DNA of 64,000 nt from Urophycis tenuis (GCA_036785325.1 JAXIVH010000008.1:12276418-12340417); one strand, 5' to 3'. Numbered from the stretch's first letter, positions 32,687 through 45,388 are shown. The notes: a model not told the origin generated them from the sequence alone. A program made the numbers and translations.

Positions 32687-34900
32687 TAGGGTTGCAAAGG
32701 GGCAGAAAATTTCCGGTAAGTTTCCGGTAAATTTCCATGGGAAGTTAAGCGGGGGAATTTTGGAAATATTCCATATTGGAAACTTTACATGGGAATAATG
32801 GGAATTAAGGGATTTTTTGGGACTTAATGGGGATTTAGGGGAACTAACTGGGAATTGAGGGTAATGTAATGAAATTGTATCATATCCAAGCATAAATATC
32901 AACATAAGTCATAAGAAAACCTCCATGCAAAATGATACAATTAAAAGATATTTCAACAGATTTATTTATTAGATTTATTTTATTTTTTAATTATTTTATT
33001 GAACCATAATTTGTTTCATTGAAGAACATAAACATGAATGTTGAGTTAAATATTACTCATCCCCCCCAACCCCACTCATTCAAAAATGCAACCCCCCATC
33101 CAAAAATCCCCACAAAGTCCCGTTCAAAATGTTAAATGAAAAGAGCCCCACTCCCTCCATAAAGTCCCATTCAAACATGCAAATCTTCCTTCAAGCAATC
33201 CTCTGCATTTTTGCTTAACCCTTTCAGTCAATGGGCTCTTCCTGGGCCTCATTAACATCCAACAACATGTCCACTTCCTCAACATCCAACTCTGACTCTG
33301 GCTCAAATAGCCTTAGGTTTGCCCGAATGCCAACCAGTATTTCCACTCTCACATTTGTGAGCTTGTGCCCAAACAGTGACCAGTTGCGCTCGGAGGCGGC
33401 TGATGATGGTGGGATTTGGAGGATGATGGAGGCTACAGGTGCAAGGGCCTCAGATCCACAAAGTCCCTTCCACCAGGTGGCTGCAGATATGTGCTGGCAT
33501 GATTGCCATATTCCATCCCCTTCCCAAAGGCCTTGCTTTGTTCGATACTTCGCCAAACTGCCTAGAACTTTGCCTTTATCAAGACCCAGGTGGTCAGACA
33601 TGGCTGTAATGACAGCGTAGGCACTGTTAATTTCTTCCCCAGAAAGTATGCCCCTGTCACATTTTGGGTCCAGCATGTATGCTACTGCATGCACCGGCTT
33701 CATGCAGAACTCCCGTCACTTTTCCAATGTCTTGACCACAGCTGTTTCCTCTGCTTTCAGTAGTAGGGAAGTGGGCAGGACCGTCTGGATTTCTTCTTTG
33801 AGTTCTGCAAAAAGACAATGGACATCCGATAAGATGGCACCATCCCCCTCTATCTTCGCTATTGCTGCTGCAATAGGTTTGAGTATTGTCAGACTGCTAG
33901 ATACTCTTTCCCAGAACACATCATCTCACATTATCTTCTTTATGTCACTTTCAATCCCTGCAGTCTGGGATATGGCCATCTCTTGCAGAGACTCCTTTCC
34001 CTCCACAAGGCTGTCATACATGATGACAATGCCACCCCATCGTGTGATGCTTGGGAGCTTCAGTGTAGTATTCTTGTTCTTTTCCTTTTGCTTTGACATA
34101 TACGTAGCGGAAGCTACTTGTTTGCCCTTCACATATTTCACAACTTGTTTCGCTCTCTTGTTCAGGGTGTCCATTGTTTTCAGTGCCATTATATCTTTTA
34201 GCAGAAGATTGGGTGTATGGGCAGCACAGCCAATAGTTGTTATTTGAGGGAAGGTCTCCTCCACATGTGCCCAGGCAACCTTCATATTGGATTGCATTGC
34301 ATTGCATTGTCAGTGACCAGTGCAAAAACCTTATCTGGTCCAAGGTCATTGATGATCACTTTCAGCTCATCAGCAATGTATTGGCCTGTGTGTCTGTTTT
34401 CCTTTGTGTCTACACTCTTGTAGAAAACAGGTTGAGGAGTGGTGATGATGTAGTTAATAATTCATTGGCCCTGGATATTTGACCATCCATCAGAGATGAC
34501 TGAAATACAGTCAGCTTTGTCAATGGTCTGCTTGACCTTTGTTTGAACTCTTCATCCAGCAAATGAGTAGACAGTGCATGTCTGGTTGGGGGGGGGTGTA
34601 TGCTGGTCGGAGAACATTCAAAAACCTCCTCCAGCACACATTGGATGGCAGCATCAGGGGTGAGCCAGAAGCATAGACTGCACGAGCGAAACACTCATCT
34701 GCATTTCTCTGGAACACCTGTCTGCTGCATGTTGTGGGCCTTGAGGATTTTTTAGGCACTTTGCAATATGCTGCTGCATTTTTGTGGCATTCTTCACATA
34801 TGTCTTATCACAATATTTACACATATATACAGACTTCCCTTGAACATTAGCTGGTGTGAAATGTCTCCACACATTGGATAGCGCACGTGGCATTTTTCTG
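32687..34900 (-). pseudogene. hAT transposase with BED zinc finger (decayed)
   Basis: Minus-strand pieces run in the normal domain order: BED zinc finger (34893-34740: WRHFTPANVQGKSVYMCKYC, MQQHIAKC), a middle region (34694-34410), the RNase-H-like catalytic domain (34297-33926: TTIGCAAHTPNLLLKDIMAL, LPSITRWGG) and the C-terminal dimerisation region (33703-33224: SAASERNWSLFGHKLTNVRV). Several frameshifts and stops occur. The left terminus (tagggttgcaaagg) interrupts LINE copy B at 32687. I could not find the right terminus or an 8-bp target duplication, so the element has lost one end. Confidence 0.8.
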
Positions 34901-34989
34901 TAAAGTAAGACAAGAGCTTGTAAGAATACTAATGCAATGGCATGAACAGATATATAAATAGTAAGGCTAGCTAAACAACTGGAATGATC

Positions 34990-36245
34990 TTTAAAACATC
35001 TTTCAGGAGGCAGAGAGAAACAGCATCAAATTTGAGGTAGCTAGCATTTTTATAAGAGTGCCTCATAGATGCACTCTTATGCTAGCTATGGCTTATTTAG
35101 CATTTAACTTATCAACTATGCTAGCTACCTATGACTCATTTAGCATTTAACTCATCAGCTAGCTATCTACTAGATGAATACATTTGTATGTGATATTTGC
35201 AATTTAAAGATTTAATAAATATATTTCCCCATAATATCATCAAAACTTACTTAACTTTGTGTAGTCTACAGGCAGAAATGTGTGCCTTCAATAGTCTTGT
35301 GCTTTGGGCTCAAAAGTGTGGTCCAGTCTTCTGGTAATCATCTGTACATGTGATGGAGGCATGCACAGTGCCTGTAGGGGGTGTGGTCTCAGTAGCCATG
35401 CAGTAAGCAGTGTGCTGTGTGCATGTGATTGAGGAATGACATGGATATTCAAGTGTACTTGGATGGCATCTGTTTGTTTTAGTCAAGATTATACTAAAAT
35501 ATATTTTCCCGAACTATATTTAACAAACACAAACAAACAAACAAACAAACAAACAAACAGACAGACAAACCAACGCGACCGAAAACATAGAGGTAAAAAT
35601 GGGAATTAAATGAAAAAACACTCTGTGATGTCTAGGTACGTGACCACCTAATGTAGAGACGTGGACGTGGCTTATCTGGGTTGACCAGTGCATTAGAAAT
35701 ATGAATAAACTTTTCCGATTTATAGGGAAATGTTAACTTTGATTCTGGGTTTTACAAACAATGTGAAAAAAAACTGTTTGTTTTTTTTGGTGATACTTTG
35801 CACTGTTTCGCTTCAATGTATCCTCAATACCACCTCCATCATCCAATCTGGATGGGTCTAACCTGATGGGCAACAGATTGATTGTGGTATGTTTTTGGCT
35901 ATCATGGAATAGCCGTCAGAACTACACTCATAACGGGTAGGGGGAGACTTCAACTCCTCTTTGGTATCTGTCTGACAGAGGCAACACTTCCTCCAGTCAG
36001 TTTTAGTGGTGCAACTCAATGGATTACTGGAAGACATCTTTTGTTATACGGTTAAAGGCCGAGGGTTTATCCTTTTACCACCCAACTGTACAAAACACGA
36101 AAGCACATTGAAATATGGGATGCAACTAGGTTTAGGTCCTGTGCAATCTGTACATCATCCAGTTAACTGGAGCCTGTCAAATCAGGTGCGGCTTGACCAC
36201 AGGATTTCTATGAGTGATCATGGATGTTGCCCTTCAACTTAATGC
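34990..36245. other. Gap: short tandem repeats, no gene recognised
   Basis: A unit of roughly 57 bp (tatgctagctatggcttatt, tagcatttaact) occurs twice at about 35080-35165. A palindrome (taagagtgc...gcactctta) lies at 35054-35082. An (AAAC)n tract lies at 35519-35560. A 78-codon frame at 36006 has no recognisable motif and is not called. Confidence 0.5.
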
Positions 36246-36253
36246 AATATCTT

Positions 36254-37082
36254 CAGTGTTTCCCCAGGTTTACAGCTTTGAGGGGGCGGGGCTAGATAAA
36301 ACCTATCATTTGTCCTGTGACAAAAGTAGGAGGGTCTGGGGGCATTCTCCCCCATAATAATGTTTTGAAAATATCCTTTTAAATAGTGTCCTCTAGTGGG
36401 TTTAAGGAAGAGAAATTAACACATTTAGATTTAAAATATAGCACAAAAATAAACATATTGAAGGCATCTGCTGAGATGGGTGCTACTGTAGCATAATTAT
36501 TTCATTAAAAAGAGACAGATTAGTTGACTAGCCTGTTTCACAGTCACTGGAGACAGTTTCTAACCCTAACCCTTCCCAAAACGATTTGCATTCAACTGAG
36601 TGACATTGTAGGCTTACTTTAAAGCAACACTATGCAACTCTTTTACCCTAAGAAATAGGGTTAGGGTTAGCGATTTTACCTTACAAAAACAGCTTTTAAA
36701 AAATGTTTAGTGTGGAGAATGAGCTTATCGCTACTGCCATACCGAGGTCAACAAGCAAATAACTGCACTATACAGTTTTCTGGAAGCGGCCCGGGACTAC
36801 TCTATGCCTGACTAGCGAGTAACTTATTTGCCCTCTTATTTGTCGTCTTGTTTTGTCTCGTGTTGCACTTGCTTGATGTTTGACTGTGTTAGGACAGTTA
36901 TTGACTAACTAGTTCGTCATATTATCTAAGAAAGCTCATTTCAACAGGTTTCGCTAGTTTTAGTGGCTAGCATCTCGTTTGCGATTAGCTATTGCTGCAT
37001 AATATTGCTTTAACTTACAAAGCATATGACATCATTGGCAGACAACAAGGTTTACAACAATATAATGGTAGGGGAAACACTG
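36254..37082. mobile_element. MITE with hAT-like ends CAGTGTTTCCCC
   Basis: The left end CAGTGTTTCCCC (36254) and right end GGGGAAACACTG (37082) are perfect inverted repeats. A 5-bp direct repeat, ATCTT, flanks it (36249-36253 and 37083-37087). It has no transposase. The end sequence is typical of hAT families, while the 5-bp flank is shorter than the classic 8 bp. Confidence 0.8.
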
Positions 37083-37237
37083 ATCTTTGATTAGACAGCT
37101 TCCGAAAATGCTAATATTGAGTCACGTTATATTGAGACTTGAAAGCTGGCGGCCATATTGAAATTCAATTGACACTATTGAGTTCTTCCAGTCAGTATAC
37201 ATTCATTTTGATGTTTGGATCGTTAATTTATTTCTAT

Positions 37238-38659
37238 TTATTCACGTTCTACTTCAAAAACCTTTTTTTTTGCATTTGACGAGGCGACCATCTTGAAAAC
37301 TGGCGGCCATTTTGGATTTTCAGCTGGATAACGTACTTTTCTTAAATTTCTTAAATCCTGGACATCATTTGTGCCTAATTTGGTGCTTGTATCACCAAGT
37401 GAACGATTCTGATGAAATATGGACTTAATCTGCTCCACTATGAGTACAGTTTGCCGAGAACATTCAGAAATGTTTTGACACTACGGTTCACCGTGCAGCA
37501 GTCCACAAGCACGAGATTCAGTTTGTGAGCTAAGCAGTGTATGTATGCTGCGTATGGATGCGTCTCTTTAATGCGCTGCTGCACTCCAGACACTTGGCCG
37601 GACATTACAGAGGCGCCATCGTAGCTCTGCGCAACAATTGGGATGTTTTTCAGTCCGCACATCTCCAATCCAGTGTTTATGGCGTCCACGATCCCAGCTG
37701 CATTTCGAGATGCTGAACAATCAATAAAGCACAAAAAAACGCTCCTTGATTTCAAGCTGCTCTGTATATCTTAAACAGACTGACAGTTGCTCAGTTTTGG
37801 ATGACCTGGCCTCATCTGCGATTACAGCAAAAAACCCAGTGTCCTGTACTTTCTCTGCAATTTCCGCATGAACCAAATTTGCGCATATTTCAATTATTTC
37901 GTTCTGAAAATCTGGACTCGTAGCATTGAAATAATTAGACTGCATACTTTGAAAGTCGGGATCATATTTCGAAAAAAAATTGCAAACCTCAAGATAATTC
38001 CCATGAGACTCTGAATCGATAGCCTCCCTGTGTCCACGGAAAGGCAATGCAAGTGCAGACAGCAATCTCACGATATCCACGACTTTACAAAGATAAGATC
38101 TGTTCTTCTCAAAAGTAGCGTTGTGGCTCTCCGACAATTTGGCAGCTATCGATCCACCTCCAGATGTGCTCTGTTTGAAGTTGTCCCATTTAACCATACA
38201 GTTGTGATGGGCCAGAGAAGTTGCATGTTTTTCCAGTTTAATGCTTAGTTTTTTCCAGTCACTTACGCCCTTTCGGAACGATTCCTCCACACTGCTGTCA
38301 GTCTGGAAGTGGCGGCAGGCGAAACAGAAGACAGTATCCTTTAAAACCGAGTATTCAAGCCAACAGTACTTGTTGTAGTAGTACGTGGAGAGGGCTCGTT
38401 TAGTTTTTCCAAACAATCTTGAAGGAAACTCCGGAAGAATAGGCTGCTTAGGACAGCAGTGCTTGTCTCCAAGATCATTTGGTAGTTTCTGTGCTGTTGT
38501 AGAATTGTTAGGCAAGCTAACTGACCCAGACGACAGCACCTGCACCGCAAGATCCGATGGTGAGCTAGCTGGGTTTGCCGAGCTGGTTCCAGGTGTTTCC
38601 AGGTCATCAGCATTTTTTGGCTCTGGTTCGACTTCTTGCCGAGTGATGGCCGAGGTCAT
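37238..38659 (-). pseudogene. ZMYM1-like hAT transposase, truncated
   Basis: 38659-37721 encodes an acidic leader and then a TTF-type zinc finger (YSVLKDTVFCFACRHFQTD, KKLSIKLEKHATSLAHHNCM) and a DUF4371-like catalytic N-part (FFAVIADEARSSKTEQLSVC). The frame shifts near 37740, and 37755-37438 continues with AQSYDGASVMSGQVSGVQQR and AAYIHCLAHKLNLVLVDCC. The C-terminal half with the dimerisation domain is missing. This family is found both as transposons and as host genes named ZMYM1. The lack of introns and the nearby hAT-type terminus (gaaactccgcccatg, 39033-39047) argue for a dead transposon. Confidence 0.8.
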
Positions 38660-39540
38660 GGGACGTTTGAAAAAACGTTGAATATCGATTTCCAGTTCGC
38701 ACTCACTTACATCAGGCTAGAACTGTAATTATTATGCTATAACGTTCACATACAGGCTAGCGAGATTGGTACTGAGAGGGAAACCAAGTAGCGGACGGAA
38801 ACAGTAGTCAATCAACATCACTATGTCACATGATTGCTGAAAAAATAAATATATTACAAAAATGTACTAGGATTCATATTAATTTCATACTACTACCATG
38901 TATTTTAATCAAAACATTAAATTATCAGTACGTATAATTTTTTAACATTTATACTTTGCCATTTCCTTGACTTCATGTCATTACATATTTCAGCCACCAG
39001 GGGGGGGGGGGCAGTGCCCCCCCTGCCCCCCCAGAAACTCCGCCCATGGGGCGGGGGTTCTACCCCCAGGAATCCACATGGGGGGGGTAATGGGGATTTT
39101 GAATATCGTTTATTATTATATCGTTTATTTATTATTTCCAGCATTCTGGTGCATTTTAGGGTGACCTGGTGGAGATCCTAAATGTATTCTGGTGGGGGAT
39201 AAATCTATCCATTTATCCATCAATCCAACACATTTTATATTAACAGTCTAGATGGTAGAATATTCAATTTGAGGACGAAACGATAGGGTTATTATGTTTG
39301 TTTGTTGGTTTGTTTGTTTGTTTTTGACGGCGCAGAGATCCGGGGCTATAGCCTCGAATGCCCTGGTCTAACGACACGCCTACCATGAATGCTGCACGTC
39401 ATTTAATACGACGTCATTATATGTAAACCATGAGATGCCTTCGTCAGTCTAGGAAAAGTGCCGGTGGGCGCGGTTTCTCGCTTAACGAAACTGGGCTTTC
39501 AGCACAGCAGTCGTTCCCTCTGGTTATCGGACAGGGCGTT

Positions 39541-39573
39541 AGTTTCGTTTGTTGGTAAACATCCTTTATAAAA
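39541..39573 (+). promoter_or_regulatory. Proximal promoter of ISG12 gene B: ISRE-like site and TATA box
   Basis: AGTTTCGTTTGTT (39541-39553) and TATAAAA (39567-39573) are kept as in gene A. The spacing between the two is a few bases shorter. An upstream 'aacgaaactg' half-site (39484-39493) is a better match to the ISRE core than its counterpart in A (aacgaaacag). The 5' UTR carries an added 'ctacacta' repeat, near 39619-39640. Confidence 0.6.
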
Positions 39574-39657
39574 AGGGACTACCGAATGCTGCCGACTCAC
39601 TACTCACGACTCACTACACACTACACTACACTACACTACAATCACTACACACTAGCC

Positions 39658-40736
39658 ATGGGTCTCCGTGAGTAGCATATCCTTGTTTCTGCAAATGTTT
39701 GCTTTGTTTTGTTGTAAAAAAGCTTTCCATTATTTAGTTAATGTCAATACAAGGGACTTTTATTCACTGCATTCCAAAGCACACTTTTACTCAGAAATAG
39801 TCCTACAACAAAGATTTTGTTTTGAAGTGATTGTTTGTGTATTTGTTTTAGTAACTGCAGCAGCTCTAAGCATAATCGGTGGTAGTAAGTAGAAATGTTT
39901 AATACAATTTACATGACATGAAACACTAAACATAAAAATATGATAGGCCTATACTATATTTTTAAAACTGTAGACATAATATCGTGCGTGTGCGTGTTTC
40001 CAGGTGGGGCCGTGGTCATGGCCCCTGTTGTTCTGGGGGCCGTTGGATTCACTTCTGTAGGAATCGCAGCCGGGTCATACGCTGCAGGAATGATGTCCAC
40101 AGCTGCCATAGCGAACGGAGGTGGTGTGGCCGCAGGCGGTGTGGTGGCGGTGTTGCAGTCAGTAGGTAGGCAAAACTGAAACATATTGACATTGAAGTTA
40201 CTGAAATACGCACATTTGTTTGAGTTATAGTCACAACAAATGTCTTCGATGTTGAATTACGTGAAGGCTGTTTGCTGGGCTGGGAAGGATGCACTTCCCA
40301 GGTTTATTGTACTCTATTGTACAATTGCAGGCCTAATGTCAATATAGGGGATGACTTTTAGTCTTTGCATTCCAATACAAGTTTTTGACTCCAATGGGCA
40401 TTACTGTCCCTGGATGATATATTTTGAAATGGCTTGTAAAAACTCACACCTGATGGAGAATACAATCAATGTATAAGCTCAGACCGCACTAGCCAGCTGC
40501 AGTACATTTACAAGCTTTTTGATAATGGAAAATGATATTTTGCACATTATTTGTGATATGTGGGTATGGGTCTATAATGATACAAAAAAATCAATAGTGT
40601 GTATACTAGACTTGGGTGCCTGTTCATATTTCTTCTCTGCACGGTCGTAGGCATGGCTGGACTGGGCACAGCTGCTACCGCTGTAGTCAGCAGTGCAGGG
40701 GGAGCTGCTGGAGCTGCCCTGGGAATTCTAATCTGA
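39658..40736 (+). CDS. isg12: ISG12/IFI27-like interferon-inducible protein, gene B
   Basis: There are four coding exons, 39658-39667, 39852-39884, 40004-40165 and 40651-40736, with the same phase-1 GT-AG introns as gene A. They encode 96 residues ending LGILI. The hydrophobic IFI6/IFI27-family core is intact (APVVLGAVGFTSVGIAAGSY, IANGGGVAAG). Compared with gene A I count ten coding differences, nine of which change the residue (all conservative exchanges such as Ile/Val, Ala/Val, Thr/Ser, Gly/Ser), and one silent. The likely role is as for gene A: an interferon-induced membrane protein of mitochondria or nuclear envelope. A 3.5-kb transposon begins 13 bp after the stop, so the original polyadenylation signal is now at 44387. 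Confidence 0.88.
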
Positions 40737-40748
40737 GTTCAGTTGGAA

Positions 40749-43700
40749 TAGTGAGGGCAACATATGAAAATCTGGGAACTAAATCCTTACCAAGAAATTT
40801 CTTCACAATTGTGTTTAGGAAGGTGTGTAATATCATGTCTTAAAATGTTGAAATTCAACTCCCGTGGGAAATCTCCTAAAAAATTGCTCAAAGTTGGGGT
40901 ACCTGTAACCGATTTTTGAAAAATCGAAAATGTTAAATTTGGCTTTAAGTAACTTGTGAGGGGTCAAACTAGGGGTTTTTCATGATTCTTACTTGATTGC
41001 AAGCATTAGTTTTTCACTAAAACCACTCCTTAGTGCAAAAACAGCCACCGCCACTTTTCCCACTCACTGCGTTTTCAGCCATTATTCACAAATAAAGGGT
41101 TCCAACCCAACCCCCCAGAGTGGCGTCCCTAGCAACAGTCTACATAGCAACGGTCTAATTAGCTAGTTAGTAGCTAGTGCTAGACACGCTGAAGCCATTT
41201 TCAACCATCTTCGATACACTCTGGGCAGCAGGGTGGGTGATCAAAGCACAGGATCCTGATTTCCCACACTCCAACTGGAATGGCTGGATGAAACATATCC
41301 ATGCAGATGATACCAAGCAGAGCACGCTGATCGTCTTCCTCACAGTCATTGAAGGTGACCCTAATGACCACAACACCATCTTCACCACTCTCAAAGAGTG
41401 CATGCGGCTCTCTGAAGACAAAGTCACTATAGTGACGTTCGAACTCCCAATCTCCCAATCCCAATCAAGCAGGTAGTGTCTTTGTCTTTCAGAGAGAGCT
41501 TCTCAAATCCTCCTGACATCATAGGAGCCCTTAGATGTGGTTAAGTAGATCGGATGGTTTGTGCTTGAGCTATGGTGCACCAGCATTACCAGCACATCTG
41601 CGTCTTCTGCCTGCACCTGAAAATAGAACAAGATATGCAAGTGTGTTGAACTATGCAAAAACAGACAACCATTGTCAAGTTATTATACAATGTGAATACT
41701 CTTCTTTTTAAAGTAATCATAGCTAATGAAAGTAAAATATGTACACAAATGTTACTGACCTCAACAGAGCCATCTCTAGCAGCAGCCAATGCCTCTCTCA
41801 CAATCAAAGTGTCAGCATCAATGTCACACTGCTCAACAGTGATGTGAAGTTTTTGAAATGTTGAAGAGAGGAGGTGGATGAGCTCACTCTTGTTATGAGT
41901 GTTGTCCAAGAACTTTGCTCTTGGTGTCCAATGTATCAGATCTGGTCGAATCTGGAGATCACAGCATGACTTCTTGGTACGTCTGATGTGGTCATGATCT
42001 TTTGGCGATCTGCTATAGCCATCAAAGACCACAATGATCTTCTGAGAGCGACGGCCGAGACCCTGCAAGTATCTCAGGTAACTGTTGGCAATCTCCTGCC
42101 AACTCTGACCTTGTTCCCACTTCACCATGTAGAGAAGCCATCCACCATCAACCACCAGAGTGGAGGAGGGTTGGTTAGTGAGGTCAAGCGTATCAGTTAA
42201 ATCCTTCAGGCTAGTCTGGGAAAAGCCTGCCTTGTTTGCGTTGTTCATTTTCTGATTTTTGTTGCTGAACAGGGACAACGGGAAGGAAGTCAGCTCATAC
42301 TCTAAGCTCGTCTCAACTGTCATAGCCCGTTGGGCCAAAATGATCAGTCGGTTGAACAACTTGAGTGAGTCAAGGTGAATCTTCTTTTCATTGACCTTGG
42401 GAATGTTTCTGAGTGATGACAGGGCTTGTACCTTCAACTTCACCTCCATGGTCGATGTGGCTGACCGTCCATCCAGCTTTATCTGCATCTCCCTCCCTAC
42501 TTCAGCTGCTCTCTCTGCATTAACTGGGTCATCTCTTGTGCTTGTGAATCCTGTTGAGAAAGACACAAGCAACTCCTTATCTCGATCTTGGTCAAATGGG
42601 TTGATCTCCTCAAACCATTTGAGGACAAGTTCAATCGCTTCAGCATCTCGCTTCATTTGTGTTTTGGCAAGGTCTCTGTGGAGTGGACCATGTTTCTTGA
42701 CACCTTCCTCCATGCGCTGGTTGACATTGGAGAAGTGGTTGAGGGTAAGCACCCATCACCTGTGACCAGAATCACTATTTCTCATCCTCCCTCTGCTCAG
42801 TCCACCTTCTGACTTGGCTGCCTTCATTAATGTCTGCTCAATACAGATATCACACCAGGTGCCAGACCAATCATGGCTAGAGTAACGGACAACATGGTTC
42901 CCATGGGCAGTAAAACTTTTAAAGGTTTTCTTGTAAGCAGGAAAAGTTTCGAGTTGCTTCATGAGTTGACAGTACAGCCGTGCCCCCTTGGCGTATTGAT
43001 GATGCCCCGCAGCTGCAAAGATGTCTAGCATCCTGGTGATAATGCAGGACAGGTGCCCATTGTGGTCTGCAAGCCGTTCAGTTCTGATGAAGATCTTGAT
43101 GACATCTACCATGTAGTGGTACTGCACCCAGAGTGCAGGCGTTCTTCCTCCTTTGGCAAGTCTTTTGAAGATTTCTTCAAACCTCTGTTCAAACACTACA
43201 ACAACTGGATTTGTGTGTCTGGCTCCCATTTTCCCATCAGCTACCTTCTCCATCAAGGTCCTCATTTCACCAAGCTCCTCCTCAGTGAAGGCATGTTTCA
43301 TGATGTGCTGGTAGATGGCTGCATCAATCAGGAGGTGAGCACGGATTGCCTTGTCAAAACATCCTCCATCCAGGATGTGGTTGGCTGTCGTACTCCCTGG
43401 ATAGATCAGCTGGATCAGCTCTAGTAGTCCAGAATCCTCCATGATATTACCCAAGGATCCAAGGTAGGACTTTAGCAGGTGAAATCCACCCAACCTTGGA
43501 ATGATGGGTAGATTTGCCTGCTTTATAATGTCCACAGCTTTGAGCCAGATTGGGAGATCGAACGTCACTATAGTGACTTTGTCTTCAGAGAGCCGCATGC
43601 ACTCTTTGAGAGTGGTGAAGATGGTGTTGTGGTCATTAGGGTAACCTTCGATGACTGGGAGGAAGTCGATCAGCGTGCTCTGCTTGGTATCATCTGCATG

Positions 43701-44261
43701 GATATGTTTCATCCAGCCATTCCAGTTGGAGTGTGGGAAATCAGGATCCTGTGCTTTGATCACCCACCCTGCTGCCCAGAGTGTATCGAAGATGGTTGAA
43801 AATGGCTTCAGCGTGTCTACCACTAGCTACTAACTAGCTAATTAGACCGTTGCTATGTAGACTGTTGCTAGGGACGCCACTCTGGGGGGTTGGGTTGGAA
43901 CCCTTTATTCGTGAATAATGGCTGAGAATGCAGTGAGTGGGAAAAGTGGGGGTGGCTGTTTTTGCACTAAGGAGTGGTTTTAGTGAAAAACTAATGCTTG
44001 CAATCAAGTAAGAATCATGAAAAACCCCTAGTTTGACCCCTCACAAGTTACTTAAAGCCAAATTTAACATTTTCGATTTTTCAAAAATCGATTACAAGTA
44101 CCCCAACTTTGAGCAATTTTTTAGGAGGTTTCCCACGTGAGTTGAATTTCAACATTTTAAGACATGATATTACACACCTTCCTAAACACAATTGTGAAGA
44201 AATTTCTTGGTAAGGATTTAGTTCCCAGATTGGTCAAATATCTGCTAAAATGCCCTTACTA
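40749..44261. mobile_element. Academ-like DNA transposon with 0.7-kb inverted repeats
   Basis: The element is bounded by TAGTGAGGGCA and TGCCCTTACTA and flanked by a 3-bp direct repeat, GAA (40746-40748 and 44262-44264). The empty site in unit A (ttggaactgatg) confirms the boundaries. Arms 40749-about 41451 and about 43549-44261 are inverted copies, unusually long. They include about 270 bp that code for the start of the internal transposase frame. The internal protein has an XPG/PIN-like nuclease region, as known for Academ-superfamily transposases, and Academ target duplications are 3-4 bp. Superfamily assignment is by these features only. Confidence 0.75.
41513..43823 (-). pseudogene. Academ-like transposase fragment with XPG/PIN-type domain
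   Basis: The frame 43823-42756 (355 codons: LPIIPRLGGFHLLKSYLGSL, HYMVDVIKIFIRTERLADHN, RYSSHDWSGTWCDICIEQTL) shifts at about 42755 into 42752-41760. That part ends in a nuclease-like region: STLVVDGGWLLYMVKW, KIIVVFDGYSRSPKDHDHIR, QCDIDADTLIVREALAAA. A 143-bp intron-like gap (41617-41759, GT...AG on the minus strand) precedes EDADVLVMLVHH. A stop follows at 41513-41515. The acidic residues in VVDGG, VFDGY, DADTL and EDADV fit a PIN/XPG fold. The normal N-terminus and the C-terminal Cys-rich part are absent, so this copy is non-autonomous. Confidence 0.72.
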
Positions 44262-44386
44262 GAACTGATGTGATATGGACCACCGGGTAGAGCGTGTGCT
44301 GTTAAGGCTTAGTCCTCGACAGCGACCCGGGTTCAATTTCCACTCTTGCTACTCTACATGCCTGTCTAATCTTTACTGTGTCTATC

Positions 44387-44392
44387 AATAAA
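44387..44392 (+). terminator. Original polyadenylation signal of ISG12 gene B, displaced
   Basis: AATAAA in 'tctatcaataaaagcatgaa' corresponds to 11317 in unit A. The transposon insertion moves it to about 3.65 kb after the stop. An AATAAA inside the transposon arm (cacaaataaaggg, near 41090) is a possible closer substitute. Confidence 0.6.
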
Positions 44393-44815
44393 AGCATGAA
44401 GCATGCGCCAAATATATTTGAAACATAATTCTGAAGGCATGTTTCTTGTTTCTGTGTGCTTACACGATCTATGCTAAACACCTTTAAGCATGTGTTTCAT
44501 ATACACATAAATGTAATGCCAACATATATATATTTGATGCCAATAAAGTAAGATAAAGAGCAGTATAGCGGAGGAAATCCACCACAAACCCTGCGACCAG
44601 CAACTGTTAAAGGGAGAGGAGCGGAAAGGGCTTGGCACCTGGCTAACAACAATTAGCAACGGCAGCTCACCACAACTCAGATGCTCCGGTCAACATCGGT
44701 AACGACCCCAGTATATTGCCCCGACCGCATCAGAGATGCCAGATCTATACAGAAGTTACGTTTGGATTAAATGAAACTTAATCTATACAACCGCATACTA
44801 AGGTGTGCCTACCTG

Positions 44816-45388
44816 TAGTGTTGGGACGTGGGGTGCCAATGCTTTGGAGCGTGGGTCGAGCAATCCAGGAAGTTTTAAGTGGAGCGCGTATCGCGTTATG
44901 TACCATTTGGGGGCGGTGACGTCATTGATGACAAACGAAGCTTCGTTCGTCGGATGCTCGAAATTTGGGCGGGATTCACAAACGCATAAACCGTCACTGA
45001 GCCACCTGCCTCATTGGCACATTTGTTGTCTCGGTGTGAGTTTCGGTGAGTTTCAGAGTGAGTGTCAGTGAGTATCAGTGTGAGTTATAGTTAGTTTCAG
45101 TGTTGATGACAATTACATATTGAAACACTGTTTACAGAATTCCACTTATTTTCATGTTACACATGAGTACACATGCAAATATACATTTTATTTATTTGGA
45201 TCAATACATGAACCATAAATGCAATATATATGAAGGTGAATGTAATTCATAGCATGAATTACGCCTGTAGCACATTTTGACCAGCAGGGGGGTTTGTGTG
45301 CACATGAAGCGTCGAGAAATGAACCTATTTGCGAACCACTTGGCTGGAAAGCTTCAAAGTCTAAAGAAGCTTCATCTGCCCATCACTA
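44816..45388. mobile_element. Non-autonomous hAT element 2 (573 bp)
   Basis: The ends are TAGTGTTGGGAC and ...CTGCCCATCACTA. The 8-bp target duplication CCTACCTG (44808-44815 and 45389-45396) is perfect, and the empty site is present in unit A near 11775. Read in reverse, the right end begins TAGTGATGGGCAGATGAAGC, like hAT element 1. No coding capacity is seen. Confidence 0.95.

Noticed and set aside
36006..36242. 78-codon frame just before a MITE
   Set aside because: No motif, no splice context and no start context beyond an ATG; probably chance.
37238..39050. Host ZMYM1 gene
   Set aside because: The frame lacks the C-terminal half, has a frameshift and no introns, and a hAT-like terminus lies upstream. 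A dead transposon is the simpler reading.
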